Below, in pieces: positions 43,470 through 52,493 of a stretch of 64,000 nucleotides of DNA. The DNA is from Deltaproteobacteria bacterium. Its GTDB lineage: Bacteria; Myxococcota_A; UBA9160; UBA4427. Each line of letters starts with the position of its first letter. Position 1 is the stretch's first letter. Under the pieces are notes generated by a model. That model was not told where the DNA came from and did no database searches. It saw only the letters and a list, made by a program, of their open reading frames with translations. The stretch spans positions 248,001-312,000 of the forward strand of contig JADJOR010000001.1 of assembly GCA_016713665.1 (NCBI GenBank). Reading direction: 5' to 3'. Both the position numbers and the translations under genes were made by a program.

Positions 43470-44360
43470 ATGACGCTCTCCCCCACGATCGCCGACTATC
43501 TCTCGCGCCACGGCGCCGCCTACGCCCTCGAATCCCACATGCATTCCTTCTGCAGCCTCGAGAGCGCCCGGGAGGCGGGGGTCGACGAGGAGTCCCTCGC
43601 GAAGTCCGTGGTCCTTCAGGACGACGCGGGCTTCGTGCTGGCGGTCCTGCCGGCCTCGCGGCGGCTCGAGCTCGATCGCGTGCGCGAAGAGCTCGGCCGC
43701 GCGCTCCACGTCTCCCGCGAGCAGGACATGGCGCGGCTCTTTCCGGACTGCGAGTGCGGGGCGGTGCCGCCGATCGGAGCGGCCTACGGGCTGACGACGG
43801 TGATCGACGCGAGCCTCGAGGAGCGCGACGAGATCTTCTTCGAGGGCGGGGACCACGAGACCCTGGTCCGGATGTCGGGGGCGACCTTCCTCGACCTGCT
43901 CGAGGACGCGACCGTCGCCGAGATCGCCTCCGAGAGCACGACGCTGCTCGCGGCGCTGGCGACCCGCGAGCGCCTGCGCGGTCGGCTCGTCGCGGTCGGC
44001 CACGCGATCGGGGCCCCCGTCGGCAGCGGCCGGCGCTGGACCCATCGCCTGCGCCGGGAGCTTCGCGCCCTCTCCGCCGCCCTCGCGGCCCACATCGAAG
44101 AGACGCAACGCGACGACGGCGTCCTGCAGGAGATCATCGAGGTCGCCCCGCACCGCGCCCGGGACGTCGATCGCCTGATCGCGGAGCAGCGGGCGCTCCG
44201 GGCGGAGTGTGCGCGGCTCGAGGCGCTGCTCGAGGCCGGCACCGGGGCGCTCTCCCTGCGCCGCCGCGTCCATCTGCTGCTCCAGCGCTTCGACCTCCAT
44301 CGTCACGACGGGGCCGACCTCGTCTTCGACGCCTTCGGCGTCGACCTCGGCGGCGGCTGA
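43470..44360 (+). CDS. YbaK-like deacylase fused to a hemerythrin-like helical domain
   Basis: This is a 296-residue fusion. Residues 1-150 repeat the YbaK fold of the upstream gene: LAKSVVLQDDAGFVLAVLPA, SREQDMARLFPDCECGAVPP and FFEGGDHETLVRM. Residues ~165-296 are almost all helix with LRALSAALAAHIEETQRDD, HRARDVDRLIAEQRAL and LLLQRFDLHRHDGADLVFDA, then FGVDLGGG. The His/Glu/Asp spacing and the closing DLGGG resemble hemerythrin-like di-iron bundles, but not every ligand can be placed, so this part is tentative. It is 63 bp after the first YbaK gene, so the two were probably formed by duplication and are co-transcribed. Confidence 0.72.
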   Translation: MTLSPTIADYLSRHGAAYALESHMHSFCSLESAREAGVDEESLAKSVVLQDDAGFVLAVLPASRRLELDRVREELGRALHVSREQDMARLFPDCECGAVPPIGAAYGLTTVIDASLEERDEIFFEGGDHETLVRMSGATFLDLLEDATVAEIASESTTLLAALATRERLRGRLVAVGHAIGAPVGSGRRWTHRLRRELRALSAALAAHIEETQRDDGVLQEIIEVAPHRARDVDRLIAEQRALRAECARLEALLEAGTGALSLRRRVHLLLQRFDLHRHDGADLVFDAFGVDLGGG

Positions 44361-44494
44361 TCCGCGGGGCGTCTCAACGTCCGGTGGCGTCGCGCCGATC
44401 CCGCTCTCGCCGGGGAGATCCGCCGGATACGCGGCGGCCTCTCAGGCCAGGGAGCAGGACGAGCGGGCAGGGGCCGGGACCCCGGGGAGTGGCC

Positions 44495-45772
44495 ATGGAG
44501 CACGTGAACGTCGTGATCGCCGGCGGCGGCATCATCGGATCGGCGCTCGCCTGGTCGCTGGCGGCGCGCGGGGTCCGGGACATCCATGTCGTCGACCTCG
44601 ACCTGGCGGGCATCTACGCCTCGAGCGAGCTCAACGCGGGCGGGGTGCGGGCGACCTGGTGGCAACCGGTCAACATCGAGACCTGCCGGCAATCCCTCGA
44701 TTTCTTCCGCAGCCGGAGCGAGGCGTTCGGCTTCCGCGAGCAGGGCTATCTCTGGCTCTACGACGACGCCGAGCATTTCGCGCGGGCGCGCGAGAAGAGC
44801 AAGCTCCAGAACCAGCACGGGCTCGGCGTCGAGCTGCTCTCGCCGGGGGAAGCGGCGGCGCGCTGCCCGCTCCTCGACAGCAACCTCCACGAGCTCGTCG
44901 GCGCGACCTGGTCGCCGCGCGACGGGCTGATCAACCCGAACGCGGTGCGGCGCTTCTACCGCAGCGAGGCCGAGGCCCTCGGCGTGCGCTTCCGCAATCG
45001 GCACTACATCGACGGCGTCGTGACCCGGCGCGTCGAGGGCGAGACCGGGACGCGGCGCGTGTGCGCGGTCGACGTGATCGAGGTCGAGGGCGTCGACGCG
45101 GCGGACGACTCCGGCGCGCTCCGCGAGATCCTGACGAGCCACCGCATTCCCCGCGAGCGACGCCGCCGCGAGCTGCGCCTCGAGTGCGACGTCCTCGTCA
45201 ATTGTCTGGGCGCGTGGTCGACGGTCTTCTCGGGCAAGCTCGGGATCCGGGACGTGACCGAGGCCGTGCGCCGGCAGATCTGCCTCGTCGGCTTCGACCG
45301 CGCGGCGCTCGCGTCGCGGGTCGACTTCGATGCGCTCGGCATGGTCGTCGACGCGAGCGATCTCTACTTCCATCCCGAGGCGGGCCACGTGCTGGCGGGC
45401 TACTCGATCCCCGAAGAGGCGCCGGGCTTCGACTTCGCCTACGACGGGGCGGATTTCTTCGAGACCTTCGTCTGGCCGCGCCTCGCCCATCGCGCGTCGG
45501 CCTTCGAGCGCTGCGGCCACGTACGCGGCTGGTCGGGGCTCTATGCCGTGACACCGGATTGCAGCGGGATCGCGGGGCTCGTCCCCGGGATCGCGAATCT
45601 CTTCGAGGCGCATTCATTCACCGGCCGCGGGGTCATGCAGTCCTACGGCGTGGCACGCGCCCTCGCCGAACGGATCGTCGACGGGCGCTCGTCGTCCTGC
45701 GACATCGCGCCGCTCGGACGCCAGCGCTTCGCGACCCGGGAGAACTGGCTGCCGGAGACGCTGCACATCTGA
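44495..45772 (+). CDS. FAD-dependent oxidoreductase (DAO/sarcosine-oxidase-like)
   Basis: This is a 425-residue flavoprotein with the dinucleotide motif IAGGGIIGSALAWSLAARG (~7-25), acidic end VVDLD, and a C-terminal segment GLVPGIANLFEAHSFTGRG typical of D-amino-acid oxidase/sarcosine oxidase relatives. LNAGGVRATWWQP is the usual N-terminal substrate/FAD loop. It should oxidise an amine or related substrate and release H2O2 or pass electrons on. GGGGAG precedes the ATG. The two YbaK-type genes lie just upstream on the same strand. Confidence 0.87.
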   Translation: MEHVNVVIAGGGIIGSALAWSLAARGVRDIHVVDLDLAGIYASSELNAGGVRATWWQPVNIETCRQSLDFFRSRSEAFGFREQGYLWLYDDAEHFARAREKSKLQNQHGLGVELLSPGEAAARCPLLDSNLHELVGATWSPRDGLINPNAVRRFYRSEAEALGVRFRNRHYIDGVVTRRVEGETGTRRVCAVDVIEVEGVDAADDSGALREILTSHRIPRERRRRELRLECDVLVNCLGAWSTVFSGKLGIRDVTEAVRRQICLVGFDRAALASRVDFDALGMVVDASDLYFHPEAGHVLAGYSIPEEAPGFDFAYDGADFFETFVWPRLAHRASAFERCGHVRGWSGLYAVTPDCSGIAGLVPGIANLFEAHSFTGRGVMQSYGVARALAERIVDGRSSSCDIAPLGRQRFATRENWLPETLHI

Positions 45773-45829
45773 CGCCACGGCCCGGAAACGGGGGCTCCGG
45801 GTCCGGGTCGGCTGGCTCGCTGGCGGGTG

Positions 45830-45858
45830 GGCGGATCGGACCGGGCGATCGATCCGCC
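45830..45858. terminator. Bidirectional hairpin between convergent genes
   Basis: GGCGGATCG pairs with CGATCCGCC across an 11-nt loop. It lies between the FAD oxidoreductase and the convergent methyltransferase. There is no clear T-run. Confidence 0.5.
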
Positions 45859-45871
45859 AGGGCTTCGACGA

Positions 45872-46615
45872 TCAGGCCTCGAGCTCGGCGGTGACGAGCC
45901 GGTATCCGACATCGAGCGCTTCGCATTCGAGCAGCGCGCGTTGGGACGCGTGCCACCGCCCCGAATCGAGATCGCTCTGCAGCCTGGCGAGCCCGGCCTC
46001 GATCTCGATCGGCGGGAGCTTCGCGAAGATCGAGATCGCCGACCGAACGCCGGGGTCGAGATACGCCTGGGGGCGCCGCCAGTAGGCGCCGAGAAAGCCA
46101 TCGCTGCAGTCGTGCGGGATCGGCAGCGGGCGGATCGAGAGCGGACCGAGCGCCTCCTCGAGCTCGCCGTCGCTCGGGAAATCGTCGGAATCGATTCGGC
46201 GGATGCTCGGGAAATACTCCGTCAACCAGAGGCTGCCCAGATGTTCATGGGTCAGGATCACGACGCGTCTTCGTGCGATGCGTCGGAGCTCGGTCAGACC
46301 GAGCATGCGGTCGGGCCAGTGGTGGATCGTGAGGATCGCGAGGGCGGCGTCGAAGCTCGCGTCGCGCAGCGGGATCGCCGAGGCGCTGGCGCAGACGACG
46401 GGGGCCGCCGTCGTCGGCCGCTGTCGGATCATGGTTCTCGAGGGCTCGATCGCGACGACGGTGCGGTCGCGTGGCTCGTAGGCGCCGGCGCCGGCGCCGA
46501 CGTTCGCGAGGCTGCGTGCGTCGCCGAGCGCGGCCTTTATCGCCTCTGCGATTCGCGGGTCCGGAATGCGCCGCGCGCCGTAGCCCGCGCCGATCCGGTC
46601 GTAGAGCTGGGACAT
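45872..46615 (-). CDS. Class I SAM-dependent methyltransferase
   Basis: This is a 247-residue methyltransferase. Motif I is LANVGAGAGAYEP (~37-49), followed by VVAIEPS (acidic end of strand 2), ASAIPLRDASFDAALAILTI (motif II/post-II) and ELRRIARRRVVILTHEHLG. The pattern is that of UbiE/Methyltransf_11. Substrate unknown. It lies between the convergent FAD oxidoreductase and the disrupted FAD-binding gene. Confidence 0.88.
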   Translation of the reverse strand: MSQLYDRIGAGYGARRIPDPRIAEAIKAALGDARSLANVGAGAGAYEPRDRTVVAIEPSRTMIRQRPTTAAPVVCASASAIPLRDASFDAALAILTIHHWPDRMLGLTELRRIARRRVVILTHEHLGSLWLTEYFPSIRRIDSDDFPSDGELEEALGPLSIRPLPIPHDCSDGFLGAYWRRPQAYLDPGVRSAISIFAKLPPIEIEAGLARLQSDLDSGRWHASQRALLECEALDVGYRLVTAELEA

Positions 46616-46690
46616 CGAGGGGCCTCGTGCCGGATCGGAAGGGACGCCGGGCGGAATCGAAGCGTCGCCGTGCCGATGACCGGGCCGTGA

Positions 46691-48131
46691 CTATTTCCGG
46701 TCCAAGGCCGCCGCGCGTCCCGCCCGCCTTCCGAAGAAGGTCCCGTCGCCGAGGGAGAGCCCGCTGCTGTAGCCCCCGACCGCGAGGCCCGAGGTCGACC
46801 TCCCCGCGCCATAGAGCCCGCGCATCGGCCGGCCTTCGGGATCGAGGATCCGACCGTCGACGTCGGTCGCGAGGCCGCCCAGCGTGAACACCGCATAACG
46901 CGCCGTCTCGACGTTGCAGTCGATCGCGGCGAAGGGCCCGACCACGAGGGGCTGGAGGTAGGGCTCGCGCTTTCCCGAAGAGCGGGTCGCTGCCCTGCTG
47001 TGCATGCCGGTTGAAGAGCTCGATCGTCGATTCGAGGGCGCCCTCGGCGAGGCCGAGCTCGCGGCCGAGCTCCGCCGGCGTCTCGCCGACGGCACAGACT
47101 TCGAAGCCGTACTCGGGCTGCACGAAGACCGCGTCGTCGACGACGAGCCAGCAATGGCCGTCCTGGCGCAGCAGCGCTGCGTCGCCGAGGCGGCCGTAGT
47201 AGGCGTCCTCGTTGATGAAGCGCTGGCCCTTCGCGTTGACGAGGATCCCGCGCTTCAGATCCCAGGGCTGGGTCACCGGCAGCGAGACCGAGACCTTGTC
47301 GAGATGGCGCGTGCCCGCGCCGGCGCCCATGCCGAGGCGGATGCCCGAGCCGTCGTCGCCGTCGGCGGCGACGCGCATCTGGCAGCGGCGCGCCTCCGGA
47401 CGATAGGCGTCGAGCATGGCGTCGTTGAGCACGAAGCCGCCGGTCGTCAGCACGATGCCGCCCCGGGCGCGGACGAAGCGGGACTCGCCGAAGGTCTCGA
47501 GGCGGGCGCCGACGATCGTGCCGTCGCGCTCCTGGATCAGCGCGCTGCAGATCGTGTTGAAGGACTGGGCGGCGCCCGAGTCGGCGACGGCCTTGCAGAG
47601 GGAGCTCATGACCTTGTGGCCGGCGGCGCCGGGGACGGCGGCGACGTGGCCCCGGGGCGCCGGCTTCGCGAGATCGCGGAAGGGCGCGACGTTCTCGGAG
47701 CCCGACCAGACGAGGCCGTCGTCCGTCGGCGGCTCGCCCGACTGGCCGTAGTAGAAGCTGTGCTTGTAGGGGACGCCCTGGGCGACGAGCCAGTCGAAGT
47801 GCTCGACCGTGCCTTCGGCGTAGGCCTGGATCTTCGCCTCGTCGCAGCCGGCGCCGACCGAGGCCATGAGATACTTGAACATCTCCTCGGGCGAGTCCTC
47901 GAAGCCGCAGGCCTTCTGGAGCGCGGTGCCCCCGCCGAGGTAGATCACGCCGCCCGACATGGCCGAGGTCCCGCCGCCGCCCCCCGCGCGCTCGACGACC
48001 AGCGTCTTCGCACCGGCCGCGGCGGCCGAGAGCGTCGCCGCGGCGCCGGCGCAGCCGAGGCCGACGACGAGGACATCGACCTGTTCGTCGTAGGAGGAAA
48101 TCGAGCCGGCGTCGAGGATCTCGGTCTGCAT
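46691..48131 (-). pseudogene. FAD-binding fumarate-reductase/ketosteroid-dehydrogenase-like protein, disrupted by a one-base frameshift
   Basis: This is a flavoprotein of the FAD_binding_2 family (about 479 residues if repaired). The FAD motif is VVGLGCAGAAATLSAAAAG (~21-39). The first ~385 residues end QGSDPLFGK. The second frame gives EPYLQPLVVGPFAAIDC, FTLGGLATDVDGRILDPEG, and LYGAGRSTSGLAVGGYSSGL, the normal C-terminal FAD/substrate region. Removing one A of the AAA (TTT at 46972-46974 on the plus strand) restores the frame. The homopolymer favours a sequencing error. GGAG precedes the ATG. Related enzymes include 3-ketosteroid-delta-1-dehydrogenase. Confidence 0.82.
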
Positions 48132-48213
48132 GGGGACTCCGAAAGGGCGCGCGGCCGGGCGGGTCGCGCGAGTTTGGGCATCACGGCGCTTTCTGGATAG
48201 CGCGACGCCCGGC

Positions 48214-48987
48214 TCAGAGCCGGTAGCCGCCGTCGACGCCGATGACCTGGCCCGTGATCGGGGCACCGGCCTCCGACGCGAGCAGGACGACCATCGGCCC
48301 GAGCAGCTCGGGCTCGAGGATGCGGCGCTGCGCGCTCTCGGCCTCGGCCTGCTTTCGGGCGGTCGCGGCGTCGATGCCCTGGGCGGCGCCGAGCTGCTCG
48401 AAGGAGACGAGGTCGGTCGCGGTCCAGCCGGGGCAGACGCAGTTGACCGTGATCTGGTGGCGGGCGAGGTCGACGGCGAGCTGCTTCGTCAGGCCGACGA
48501 GGCCGTGCTTGGCGGCGGTGTAGGCGGGGCTCGCCGCGGCGTGCTTCGAGGCGCCGGAGCCGATCTGGATGATGCGGCCGTGGCCCCGGCTGCGCATCGA
48601 GGCGACCGCGGCCTTCGTCGACCAGTAGGCCGAGGTCAGGTTTAGAGTCAGGTTCGCCTCGAAGCGATCGTCGTCGCTCGAGAAGAGGCTCGGATTGCCG
48701 CCGGCCGAGCCGCCGACGTTGTTGACGAGGATGTCGAGGCCGCCGAAGCGGGCGATCGCCTCGGCGACGGGCTTGACCGCTTCGTCGCGACTCATCGCGT
48801 CGGCCTGGACCGGCACGACGTCGAGCTCCGAAGCCGTGCGGTCGAGCTTCTGCTGCGAGCGCCCCGAGATCACGACCTCGGCTCCGGCCTGGCGCAGCGC
48901 CGCGGCGAGCGCGCGACCGATGCCGCGGGAGCCGCCAGTCACGACGGCGACCCGTCCGCTCAGCACACCGCTCGTGGGGGAAGACAA
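48214..48987 (-). CDS. SDR-family oxidoreductase
   Basis: This is a 257-residue SDR. Cofactor motif TGGSRGIGRALA, NNVG in the place of NNAG, catalytic Ser in QIGSGASK, Tyr/Lys in YTAAKHGL. The TTG start at 48987 has AAGGAG 8 nt upstream. A GTG at 48966 is the alternative. It lies just 82 bp upstream of the disrupted flavoprotein on the same strand, and directly downstream of another SDR, so the three genes likely form one unit. Confidence 0.88.
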   Translation of the reverse strand: MSSPTSGVLSGRVAVVTGGSRGIGRALAAALRQAGAEVVISGRSQQKLDRTASELDVVPVQADAMSRDEAVKPVAEAIARFGGLDILVNNVGGSAGGNPSLFSSDDDRFEANLTLNLTSAYWSTKAAVASMRSRGHGRIIQIGSGASKHAAASPAYTAAKHGLVGLTKQLAVDLARHQITVNCVCPGWTATDLVSFEQLGAAQGIDAATARKQAEAESAQRRILEPELLGPMVVLLASEAGAPITGQVIGVDGGYRL

Positions 48988-49069
48988 GGCTCGACTCCTT
49001 CCAGGACGCCGTCCGTCGCGACGAGGCTCGAGCCGCTGCCCGCGCCAGAGCGCCGGCCTCGACGCGCGT

Positions 49070-49846
49070 TCACTCGACCGGGTGGGGCACCGTCGGCGGC
49101 CACTCGCCGCCGCCGTGGACCTCGAGGGCCGCACCGCTCACGTAGCTCGAGTCGCGCGCAGCGAGGTAGAGACACGCCTGGGCGATCTCCTCCGCCCGCG
49201 CGAAGCGCCCGGCCGGGATCGCGCGCAGGATCTCGGCCTGACTGCCGGCGTCGCCGAAATGGTCGCCGGTCAGCTCCGTCGCGACGAGGCCCGCCACGAT
49301 GCAATTGACCCGGACCTTCGGCCCCCACTCGACGGCCAGGGAGGTCGTCGCGTTCATGAGGCCCGCCTTCGCGGCGCCGTAGGCCGTGCCCTTGGGCGTC
49401 GGCCGCAGCGAGCTGATGCTCACGATGTTGACGATCGAGCCGCCTGTCTCCCGCGCCAGCATGTGGGCATGGACCTGCTGGGAGAGGACGAGCGGGGCCA
49501 GCAGGTTCAGCTCGAGGATCTTCTGGGTCAGCTTCGGCGAGGCCTCGGCGCTCGCGACCGAGGGCGCCCCGCCGGCGTTGTTGACGAGCACGTCGATCCC
49601 GCCCGAGGCCTTTGCGCAGTCGGCGAGCCAGGCGCGGGTCGCCTCGGGGTCGCGGACGTCGAGCGCGGTCGCGCGTATTCCGGCGTGTCGGTAGGGCTCG
49701 TCGACGAGCTTCCGGCTGCAGGTCTCGACCCGCGCACCGGCCTCCGCGAAGGCCTCGCAGATCTGGCGGCCGATCCCCCGCGAGCCGCCCGTCACCACCA
49801 CCGTCTGTCCGGAGAAATCGAAGCGCGTCCTGCCTGAGCCCACCAT
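49070..49846 (-). CDS. SDR-family oxidoreductase
   Basis: This is a 258-residue SDR. TGGSRGIGRQIC (cofactor), NNAG in VLVNNAGGAP, catalytic Ser in NIVSISSLRP, and YGAAKAGL with Tyr and Lys. The ATG at 49846 gives a short N-terminus before the Rossmann fold. It is 82 bp from the next SDR, in the same direction, and divergent from the amidohydrolase at 49991. Confidence 0.88.
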   Translation of the reverse strand: MVGSGRTRFDFSGQTVVVTGGSRGIGRQICEAFAEAGARVETCSRKLVDEPYRHAGIRATALDVRDPEATRAWLADCAKASGGIDVLVNNAGGAPSVASAEASPKLTQKILELNLLAPLVLSQQVHAHMLARETGGSIVNIVSISSLRPTPKGTAYGAAKAGLMNATTSLAVEWGPKVRVNCIVAGLVATELTGDHFGDAGSQAEILRAIPAGRFARAEEIAQACLYLAARDSSYVSGAALEVHGGGEWPPTVPHPVE

Positions 49847-49990
49847 CACTCCCGTCCGAAGTCGACTAAATCTCGCAGGTTTGCGAATCTCGGCAACTCG
49901 CCCGACCACATGCCCGACCCCGCGCTCGACCCCTCGCCCGGCTGCCTGCCGGACCCGGCGCCGTGCGAGGCGTCGGGCCAGGAGCTCCGC

Positions 49991-51196
49991 ATGCAAGCCC
50001 AAGGCTCGAAGACGAGCACGATTCCCCGGATCATCAGCGTCGACGACCACGTGGTCGAGCCGGCGCACGTCTGGGAATCCCGGCTGCCGGCGCGCTTGCG
50101 CGACAAGGGACCGCGGGTCGTGCTGCGACCGCGGGGTGTGCCGCGGCTGGTGGACGGTGTCTGGGTCGAGCGGCCGGGGGACGATGGGCCGCTCGCCGCG
50201 TGGTGGCACTACGAGGACCACCTCTATCAGATGCGACTCATGATCGCCTGCCCCGGGCTGCGCCCCGAGGAGGTCAAGCCGATCGGGGTCACCTTCGACG
50301 ACATCGCCCGCGGCTGCTTCGATCCGAAGGCGCGCCTCGCCGACATGGACCGCAATCACGTCGAGGCCTCGCTCTGCTTCCCGAACTACCCGCGCTTCTG
50401 CGGCCAGCTCTTCAACGAGCGCAAGGATCGCGAGCTCGCGAAGCTCTGCGTCGAGGCGTACAACGACTGGATGGTCGAGGAGTGGTGTGGCGGCTCGAAC
50501 GGGCGGCTGATCCCGCTCTGTGTCGTGCCGCTCTGGGACGCCGAGCTCGCCGCCGCCGAGATCCGCCGCAACGCGGCGCGGGGCGTGCGCGCCGTCGCCT
50601 TCTCCGAGCTGCCGGTCTGGCTCGGGCTGCCCTCGCTCCACGGCGACTACTGGGATCCCTTCATCCGCGCCTGCGAAGAGACGGGGACCGTGATCTGCAT
50701 GCACATCGGCTCGGGGACGAAGACCGTCAATACGGCTCCGGACGCGCCGACGATCATGTCCTCCAACCTGATCGCCTGCAATTCCGTCGCCTCGATGCTC
50801 GACTGGATCTTCTCGGCCAAGCTGATCCGCTTCCCGAAGCTGAAGCTGCTCTACGCCGAGTGCCAGATCGGCTGGATCCCGTACTTCATCGAGCGCGCCG
50901 ACGACACGTGGCAGACCCATCAATGGGCCCAGGGCGAGACCCGGCTGCCCGAGCCGCCGTCGAGCTACTACCGGCGCAACGTCTACAGCTGCTTCTTCAA
51001 GGACACCGTCGGCGTCGACCTGATCGATCGTGTGGGCCTCGATCAGGTGATGTTCGAGACCGACTACCCGCATCAGGACGGCACCTTCCCCCATACGAAG
51101 CAGACCGCCGAGACGCTCTTCGGCCATCTGCCCCAGGACCAGGTCGACCGCATCGCACGCAAGAACGCGATCCGGCTCTTCGATCTCTCATTGTGA
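49991..51196 (+). CDS. Amidohydrolase family 2 (ACMSD-like) protein
   Basis: This is a 401-residue metal-dependent TIM-barrel hydrolase/decarboxylase. Key segments are ISVDDHVVEP (metal-site region), CMHIGSGTKT (His ligand) and MFETDYPHQDGTFP (final Asp). The ATG at 49991 has GGAG 6 nt upstream. An in-frame start at 49910 would add a Pro-rich leader without fold. It is the intact counterpart of the frameshifted gene at 22352-23553. It heads a plus-strand run of acyl-CoA dehydrogenases and an LLM enzyme, which suggests ring or acid degradation. Confidence 0.88.
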   Translation: MQAQGSKTSTIPRIISVDDHVVEPAHVWESRLPARLRDKGPRVVLRPRGVPRLVDGVWVERPGDDGPLAAWWHYEDHLYQMRLMIACPGLRPEEVKPIGVTFDDIARGCFDPKARLADMDRNHVEASLCFPNYPRFCGQLFNERKDRELAKLCVEAYNDWMVEEWCGGSNGRLIPLCVVPLWDAELAAAEIRRNAARGVRAVAFSELPVWLGLPSLHGDYWDPFIRACEETGTVICMHIGSGTKTVNTAPDAPTIMSSNLIACNSVASMLDWIFSAKLIRFPKLKLLYAECQIGWIPYFIERADDTWQTHQWAQGETRLPEPPSSYYRRNVYSCFFKDTVGVDLIDRVGLDQVMFETDYPHQDGTFPHTKQTAETLFGHLPQDQVDRIARKNAIRLFDLSL

Positions 51197-51294
51197 GCGA
51201 GGCCTCGAGAGCGAGGTCTCGTGAAGTCCGGCCTTGGGGACGAGGCCCTGCGAAAGATGCGCCCTGAGAGAATCTCCGTGAAGGAAGCCATCGC

Positions 51295-52493
51295 GTGCCG
51301 TTAGCGCTGCCCGATTTCAATCTGGCCCCGGAGCAGGTCGAGTTCCGCGACACCCTCCGCCGTTTCTTCGAGGCGAACGCCCCGATGACGGAGACGCGCC
51401 GCGTGATGGCGTCGGGGGAGGGACTCTCGCGCGAGCTCTGGCGCAAGGCCGGTGCCGAGCTCGGGCTCGTCGGCCTCGCGATCCCCGAGGCCCAGGGCGG
51501 CCAGGGCTTCGGCCTGAAGGAGCTCGCGATCGCCCTCGGCGAGGTCGGCCGCGCCCTCGCGCCGATTCCGCTCTTCGCCTGTGCGGCGCTCGCCGGCCGG
51601 GTCGTGGCGCGCGTGCTCGAGGCGAGCGGGGCGAAATCGGATGCCTGGCTCGGCCCGCTGGCCGAGGGCCAGCTTGCGACGCTCGCGTGGCTCGAGGACG
51701 CGGGATCCTGGGAGGCGGGACGGGTCCGGGTCGAGGCGAAGCCGTCGGGCTCGGGCTTCCGGATCTCGGGCGAGAAGCGCCTCGTGCTCGACGGCGTCGC
51801 GGCGGAGCGTTTCTTCGTGGTGGCCCGCGCGGGCCGCGGGCTCGGGCTCTTCGCGGTCGATGCCGGTGCCGCGGGTCTGACGGTGTCCCGTCAGGAGGCC
51901 TTCGATCCGACCCGACCGCTCGCGCGGCTGCGTTTCGAGAACGTCGACGTCGAGGCCGTCGGGACGCCGGGGGAGGACGAAGCGGCGATCGAGCGGGGAC
52001 TCGAGGACGCGACGGTGCTCGCCTGTGCGGAGATGGTCGGGGGCATGCAGCGGGTGCTCGAGGCGGCGGTCGACTACGCGAATGCGCGCCATCAATTCGG
52101 ACGACCGATCGGCTCCTTCCAGGCGATCAAGCACAAATGCGCCGACATGCTGATCGACTTCGAGGGCGCGCGGACGGCGGTCGAGGCGGCGATCGAGGCC
52201 TGTGACGGCGGCGATGCTGCGGGCGCTGCGGCGATGCCGAGCTGGCCGCCGAGGCGACCGAGCGCGCGCTGCTCGCGGCCGTCGCGAAGGCGCAGTCCGG
52301 GCCCGCCTACGTGCGCATGGCGATCGAGAACATGCAGATCCAGGGCGGCGTCGGGTACACGTGGGAGTACGACGCGCATCTCTACTACCGCCGCGCCCAG
52401 TCGAGCGAGATCCTCCTCGGCCGAGCGAGCGACCAGCACGACCGGATCGCGCGGCTGCTTTCTGCGACCGCCGCCGGGGGGATGTCGAGATGA
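51295..52493 (+). pseudogene. Acyl-CoA dehydrogenase (FadE-type), disrupted by a one-base frameshift
   Basis: The gene is an acyl-CoA dehydrogenase that would oxidise a CoA thioester at the alpha-beta carbons (~399 residues if repaired). The N-terminal part is in one frame: LGLVGLAIPEAQGGQGFG, LARLRFENVDV, NARHQFGRPIGSFQAIKH and EAAIEACDGGD. The C-terminal part is in another: AELAAEATERALLAAVAKA, then RMAIENMQIQGGVGYTWEYD and SSEILLGRASDQ. One base is missing near 52225-52240. The restored stop overlaps the next dehydrogenase start (ATGA), so the pair encodes the two subunits of a heteromeric enzyme. Confidence 0.85.
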
